The notes under the pieces were generated by a model. The model saw nothing but the letters and a program-made list of their open reading frames with translations, ran no database searches and was not told where the DNA came from. A program made the translations under genes and the position numbers. A stretch of DNA of 64,000 nucleotides. Source: Novosphingobium jiangmenense. GTDB lineage: Bacteria; Pseudomonadota; Alphaproteobacteria; Sphingomonadales; Sphingomonadaceae. Of this stretch, positions 61,144 to 64,000 are shown one piece after another; position 1 is the first letter of the stretch, and every line of letters starts with the position of its first letter. Location of the stretch: NCBI RefSeq assembly GCF_015694345.1, contig NZ_JADQDC010000001.1, forward strand, positions 519,424-583,423, read 5' to 3'.

Positions 61144-61529
61144 CGTTCCGAAAATGTCGGGTTCGAAAGTCGGTCCGTTCCCGAAGTGTCGGGCGTGGTT
61201 CGGTGACGTTTCCCGCGGATTTTGCGCGCAGCGGCTTATCCACCGAATTTGAACCTCCTTGTTGGAGTTCTGTTGGAAAGTGATTCAATCCGTCCCAGCC
61301 ATCGCGCCGCTGATCCGGTCCATCGATACATCGGGAACGGCCTGATCCAGTGTTTCGATCCTTCGAGAACGGTGCTTCGACCCTTCGGGAACGCGGCGTC
61401 GGACTTTCGGGAACGATTTGTCGACATTCCAGGAACGGGGCGGACCGTGCGAATCGCCGGACTATCGCGAGTCGGGAAGCACGGCGGCGCGCTTAACTTG
61501 TCTAACCCTGTCTAAAAGCCTTCTAACCC
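61144..61529. other. Iteron-type origin of replication (oriV), predicted
   Basis: Seven copies of a 16-bp element, consensus CGACNCTTCGGGAACG. Four in direct orientation start at 61356, 61378, 61400 and 61422, an exact 22-bp period. One more lies at 61324 and two inverted copies at 61144 and 61176, each 32 bp apart. A DnaA box-like TTATCCACC is at 61236-61244. Three 11-bp repeats containing TCTAA occupy 61497-61529 and could be an unwinding element. The 442-bp gap after repA has no credible gene. Confidence 0.75.
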
Positions 61530-61571
61530 GCAGGAAGCTTCGCTTTGGGGTTTGATGAAAGGGAGAAGAGG

Positions 61572-62588
61572 TCAGTCCTCTACGGCAATGCCCAGCTTGC
61601 GCAGGCGTTCCTCGATCTCGGCCATCTCGCTGTCGAACCCGGCGAGGATATCGGCGACTTCTGGAACGGCGGTGGAAACCGAAGGCGGGCGCCCGCGCTC
61701 GGCGCTGCGCAGGCCGAGGGACTGGGCGACATCGGGCGCGACGTAAGTGCGCCAGGAACCGCGTCCGCTGATCTCGACCATGATGCCAAGCGCCGTGGCG
61801 CGTTCGAGCAGCTTGCCTGCGCCCGAGACAGTGACGCCGACCAGCGGGGCGAGGCTGCGCGCGGCGAGGCAGGGGCGGGTGAGGGCGATGCGGGCGAGAT
61901 CGGCGAGCTTGCCCGGGCGGTGCTCCTGCGCCACGGCGAGGGCGGTGCGGCGGGCGGAGGCTTCGAGGCGGTCAAGCCGCTCCAGACCGTCCTCAGCCTG
62001 CCGCCTTACGCCCTTGAGCAGGCGTTTGAGGAGCAGGGGCCGTGGATCGCTGGCGAAGCGCTGTGCGGGCTCTCCCGGCGCCATGCAGGGCAGGGCGGTG
62101 CGGGTGAGGCCGATGCGCCTGAGAAGCAGCGGGAAGGCCAGCCAGGGCGCAATCGTGCGGTCGGCGCGGGCCGAGGCGTCGAGCAGGTGCAGCGCGCGGA
62201 CGAGGGCAGGAGCCTCGCGCCAGCCCTCGGGCGGATCGAAGGTGAAGGGCAGGCCGTCGGACCAGTGGCGGCCTTCAGGTTCGGAAAGCGCCGCCAGCCA
62301 CGGCTCATAGGCGGCGAAGGGCTCGTCCTCGGTGCGGATCAGGGCGCGGCCGGGCAATCTGAGGCCGCAGCGCTCGGCAATAATGTCGATTTCCTCGACC
62401 GGCGACTGTTGCAGGCGCAAGGCCGCCGCATAACCTGCCCATGAGGCGCGCAGGATCCAGCCCGGACGGAGCGAACTGGCCGAAACGCGGGCGTCCAGGC
62501 GGGCAAGTGCGGCGCTGGCCTGGGCGAGCTCGTCGGCAAGCGATGGCGTCCATGCTACGGCGGTGAGGGGGAGGGGAGGGGGCGCCAC
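61572..62588 (-). CDS. DUF1612-like protein with C-terminal helix-turn-helix
   Basis: A 338-residue protein. The N-terminal region (LDARVSASSLRPGWILRASW) and TIAPWLAFPLLLRRIGLTR resemble the DUF1612 proteins of rhizobial and sphingomonad plasmids. RSLAPLVGVTVSGAGKLLER in the C-terminal third looks like a DNA-binding helix-turn-helix. It ends beside the iteron origin, convergent with repA. Possibly a plasmid copy or transfer regulator, but the function is unproven. Confidence 0.65.
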   Translation of the reverse strand: MAPPPLPLTAVAWTPSLADELAQASAALARLDARVSASSLRPGWILRASWAGYAAALRLQQSPVEEIDIIAERCGLRLPGRALIRTEDEPFAAYEPWLAALSEPEGRHWSDGLPFTFDPPEGWREAPALVRALHLLDASARADRTIAPWLAFPLLLRRIGLTRTALPCMAPGEPAQRFASDPRPLLLKRLLKGVRRQAEDGLERLDRLEASARRTALAVAQEHRPGKLADLARIALTRPCLAARSLAPLVGVTVSGAGKLLERATALGIMVEISGRGSWRTYVAPDVAQSLGLRSAERGRPPSVSTAVPEVADILAGFDSEMAEIEERLRKLGIAVED

Positions 62589-62642
62589 GCAGACGATTGT
62601 AGACTGAAAGGGGTACTTCCGTCCACGTGCTTTGATGGCTTG

Positions 62643-63641
62643 TTAGGGCTTCAGGAGAAGTTTTCCGGCGCGGACTTCGTAGCGGCGGATTGCGGCGGGG
62701 TTCTCGACCCGGGCAGAGGGAAGATGGACCGTGGAGGCGGCATTGGCAAGGGTGACGGTCACGCTGTTCGCTGTCAGCGGAGCGCCTTGGGGTGACAGGC
62801 GCAAGGCGCTGCCGTCGACGATCCACGCAGCGCCATCGCGATGCGGGGAGGCGAGGCGGGCAGTGCCGTCGGCCTCGACCATCAGCGCGGCGTCCTCGTC
62901 GATGCCGATGCCGGTGATCGGCTTTCCGGTGAGCGCCTGCGCCTTGGCGACGAAGGCGAAGAGACGGCCCAGGCGGTCGCGCTGGGTGAAGTGGCTGTCG
63001 GTGATGATCCCGGCCAGCCGCACGAGGTGGAGGAAATCGCGCTCGATGGTGACGCCGGGGCCGAGCGGGTCGGCCAGCGCCTCCGGCGAGGTGATGCTGT
63101 TGCCGTCCATCGCGCCGTAGAGCGCCTCGCCCAATACGGCGAGACCGGCGCTGGTGCCGCCCAAGGGCTTGCCCGATACGACATGGGCATCGAGCAGGCG
63201 GGCGACCTCGGTGCCCTGCCAGAAGCGCACGTAACGGGCCTGGTCGCCGCCGGCGATGAACACTGCGTCGGCGCGGGCGAGCTTGCGCAGGATTGCGGGA
63301 TCGGCGCTCTGGCTGCGGGCGTGGAACACGATCACCTCGACCGAGGCGGGGCCATCCGGCGTGCGGAAGAACTCCTCGCCCATGTCCTTGCCATAGGAGG
63401 CGCTGATGATCACGACATGGCCGCGCCCGGCGTGGGCGAAGAACCATTGCAGTGCGGATCGATCGCGCTTGCCGCCGCCCATGAGGAGCAGGCCGGGCGT
63501 GGGTTTGCCGGGGGAGGGTCTGCCGGGGGAGGGGGCGGCGGGATCGCCGAAGGTGTAGAATTCGGGCGGCGTCTCGGGTTCCTCGGCGCGGGCGGGGGAC
63601 GCGAGCAGTACGAGAGCGAGGAGCAGGGCTGGGCGGTGCAT
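62643..63641 (-). CDS. Secreted cyanophycinase-like peptidase (S51 family)
   Basis: A 332-residue protein. A signal peptide (PALLLALVLLASPARAEE) is followed by a Pro/Gly-rich stretch PSPGRPSPGKPTPG, then the Dut/S51 fold. The nucleophile is Ser164 in GGTSAG; IAGGDQARYV and DSHFTQRDRLGRL are the other cyanophycinase motifs. It would cleave beta-aspartyl-arginine-type peptides. ATG at 63641 was chosen; the longer frame has a non-signal leader. Confidence 0.85.
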   Translation of the reverse strand: MHRPALLLALVLLASPARAEEPETPPEFYTFGDPAAPSPGRPSPGKPTPGLLLMGGGKRDRSALQWFFAHAGRGHVVIISASYGKDMGEEFFRTPDGPASVEVIVFHARSQSADPAILRKLARADAVFIAGGDQARYVRFWQGTEVARLLDAHVVSGKPLGGTSAGLAVLGEALYGAMDGNSITSPEALADPLGPGVTIERDFLHLVRLAGIITDSHFTQRDRLGRLFAFVAKAQALTGKPITGIGIDEDAALMVEADGTARLASPHRDGAAWIVDGSALRLSPQGAPLTANSVTVTLANAASTVHLPSARVENPAAIRRYEVRAGKLLLKP

Positions 63642-63709
63642 GGCATCAGGATAAGCGGGCTGCGGCGGCAGGCAATGGCGGTGAGCAACAAGGGTGGTGA
63701 CCCCTCCGT

Positions 63710-63792
63710 CAGCCGCTTTGCGGCTGCCACCTTGTATCTTGGAAATGGTGCATGATGCGATTGCGGGTTGGGTCGCTAGCGACCCAACCCGC
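63710..63792. repeat. Hairpin and 30-bp palindrome near the insertion sequence
   Basis: CAGCCGC-TTT-GCGGCTG (63710-63726) and a perfect palindrome GCGGGTTGGGTCGC-TA and its complement (63763-63792). Such structures can be targets or ends of IS110-family elements. Confidence 0.55.
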
Positions 63793-63919
63793 GCCGTTCG
63801 CGAGCCCGTAGCCACCTTGGTTGCCTAGACCGCTGGGGAGCCTGGGCCCGGACGGATCTTCATCAACCCGCATGGTTGCGAGGGGTTTGTACCCCGCACG
63901 CGCAAGGAAGGGAACGAAG
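63793..63919. mobile_element. Predicted left-end non-coding region of an IS110-family element
   Basis: About 127 bp between the palindrome and the transposase start, with an imperfect hairpin GGGGTTTGTACCCC near 63879-63892. In IS110-type elements the non-coding region upstream of the transposase can encode a bridge RNA. The element end is not identified, because the window stops within the gene. Confidence 0.4.
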
Positions 63920-64000
63920 ATGGCGTCTCATGCGGTGTTTGTCGGGATCGACGTGAGCAAGGCAAGGCTCGATGTGTGCCTGTGGCCGGATGGAGAATGC
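63920..64000 (+). CDS. IS110-family transposase, N-terminal part (cut by window end)
   Basis: Only 27 codons are visible. VFVGIDVSKARLDVCL is the start of the DEDD RuvC-like domain of IS110-family transposases, with the first catalytic Asp in GIDVSK. ATG at 63920 follows AAGGAAGGGAACGAAG. The rest lies outside the window. Confidence 0.85.
   Translation, partial: MASHAVFVGIDVSKARLDVCLWPDGEC

Noticed and set aside
61222..61515. Small ORF within the origin region
   Set aside because: It reads through the iterons (repeated SRxVLRPFGN-type segments); the DNA repeat, not a protein, explains the pattern.

Overview
The window is GC-rich, dense in genes and almost certainly from an alphaproteobacterium of the Sphingomonadales, most like Novosphingobium or Sphingobium. 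Three things point there: a TonB-dependent receptor beside catabolic genes, ten classical short-chain dehydrogenases (SDRs) with NTF2-like partners, and intergenic inverted repeats of types common in sphingomonads. A ParA-ParB-parS-RepA-iteron module at 57-61.5 kb shows that the DNA belongs to, or carries, a plasmid, megaplasmid or chromid replicon. No rRNA, tRNA or CRISPR array was seen.

Layout. 1-5.2 kb: the end of a cytochrome P450, its [2Fe-2S] ferredoxin, an SDR/NTF2/SDR/epimerase operon joined by 4-bp stop-start overlaps, and an HSL-type esterase. 5.2-11.1 kb (minus strand): a GGDEF-EAL protein, an EAL protein and a coupled lipoprotein/TPR-like envelope pair. 11.1-14.9 kb (minus): GMC oxidoreductase, SDR, NTF2-like protein and a TetR regulator. 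15.0-21.3 kb (plus): a tightly packed six-gene operon (zinc-type dehydrogenase, sulfotransferase, DUF1214-like protein, TIM-barrel isomerase, Gfo/Idh/MocA oxidoreductase, SDR) diverging from tetR. 21.5-26.5 kb: TonB receptor (minus), then SDR and MFS transporter (plus). 26.5-29.3 kb (minus): toxin-antitoxin pair, GTP cyclohydrolase I and a Baeyer-Villiger monooxygenase. 29.4-37.4 kb: SDRs, NTF2-like protein, acyl-CoA ligase, amidohydrolase-like protein, Rieske oxygenase and amidase. 37.5-45.6 kb: Lrp regulator, FadH-type flavoenzyme, LuxR regulator, flavin reductase, NTF2-like protein, old yellow enzyme homologue and two SDRs. 45.8-52.5 kb: tyrosine phosphatase, HsaA-like flavin monooxygenase, SDR, acyl-CoA dehydrogenase, two overlapping Lrp regulators and a luciferase-like monooxygenase. 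52.6-56.8 kb (minus): a coupled CHASE2/secreted protein/M48 protease operon. 57.1-61.5 kb: parA, parB, parS sites, repA and an iteron origin. 61.6-64 kb: a DUF1612-like HTH protein, a secreted cyanophycinase-like protein and the start of an IS110-family element.

Together, uptake (TonB receptor, MFS), ring hydroxylation (P450, Rieske, HsaA-like), Baeyer-Villiger insertion, ene and keto reduction (old yellow enzymes, SDRs), CoA activation and acyl-CoA dehydrogenation look like a route for degrading a hydrophobic alicyclic compound such as a steroid or terpenoid. The substrate is an inference. An octamer, AATGCGTA/TACGCATT, recurs in several promoter regions and may mark a shared regulon. The most unusual structures are in the replicon module. 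Its 18-bp parS-like palindrome has a CCCGGG core inside the canonical TGTTTC/GAAACA arms, and one copy, next to a pair of REP-like repeats, lies in frame inside repA. The origin has four iterons at an exact 22-bp period plus further copies at 32-bp spacing.
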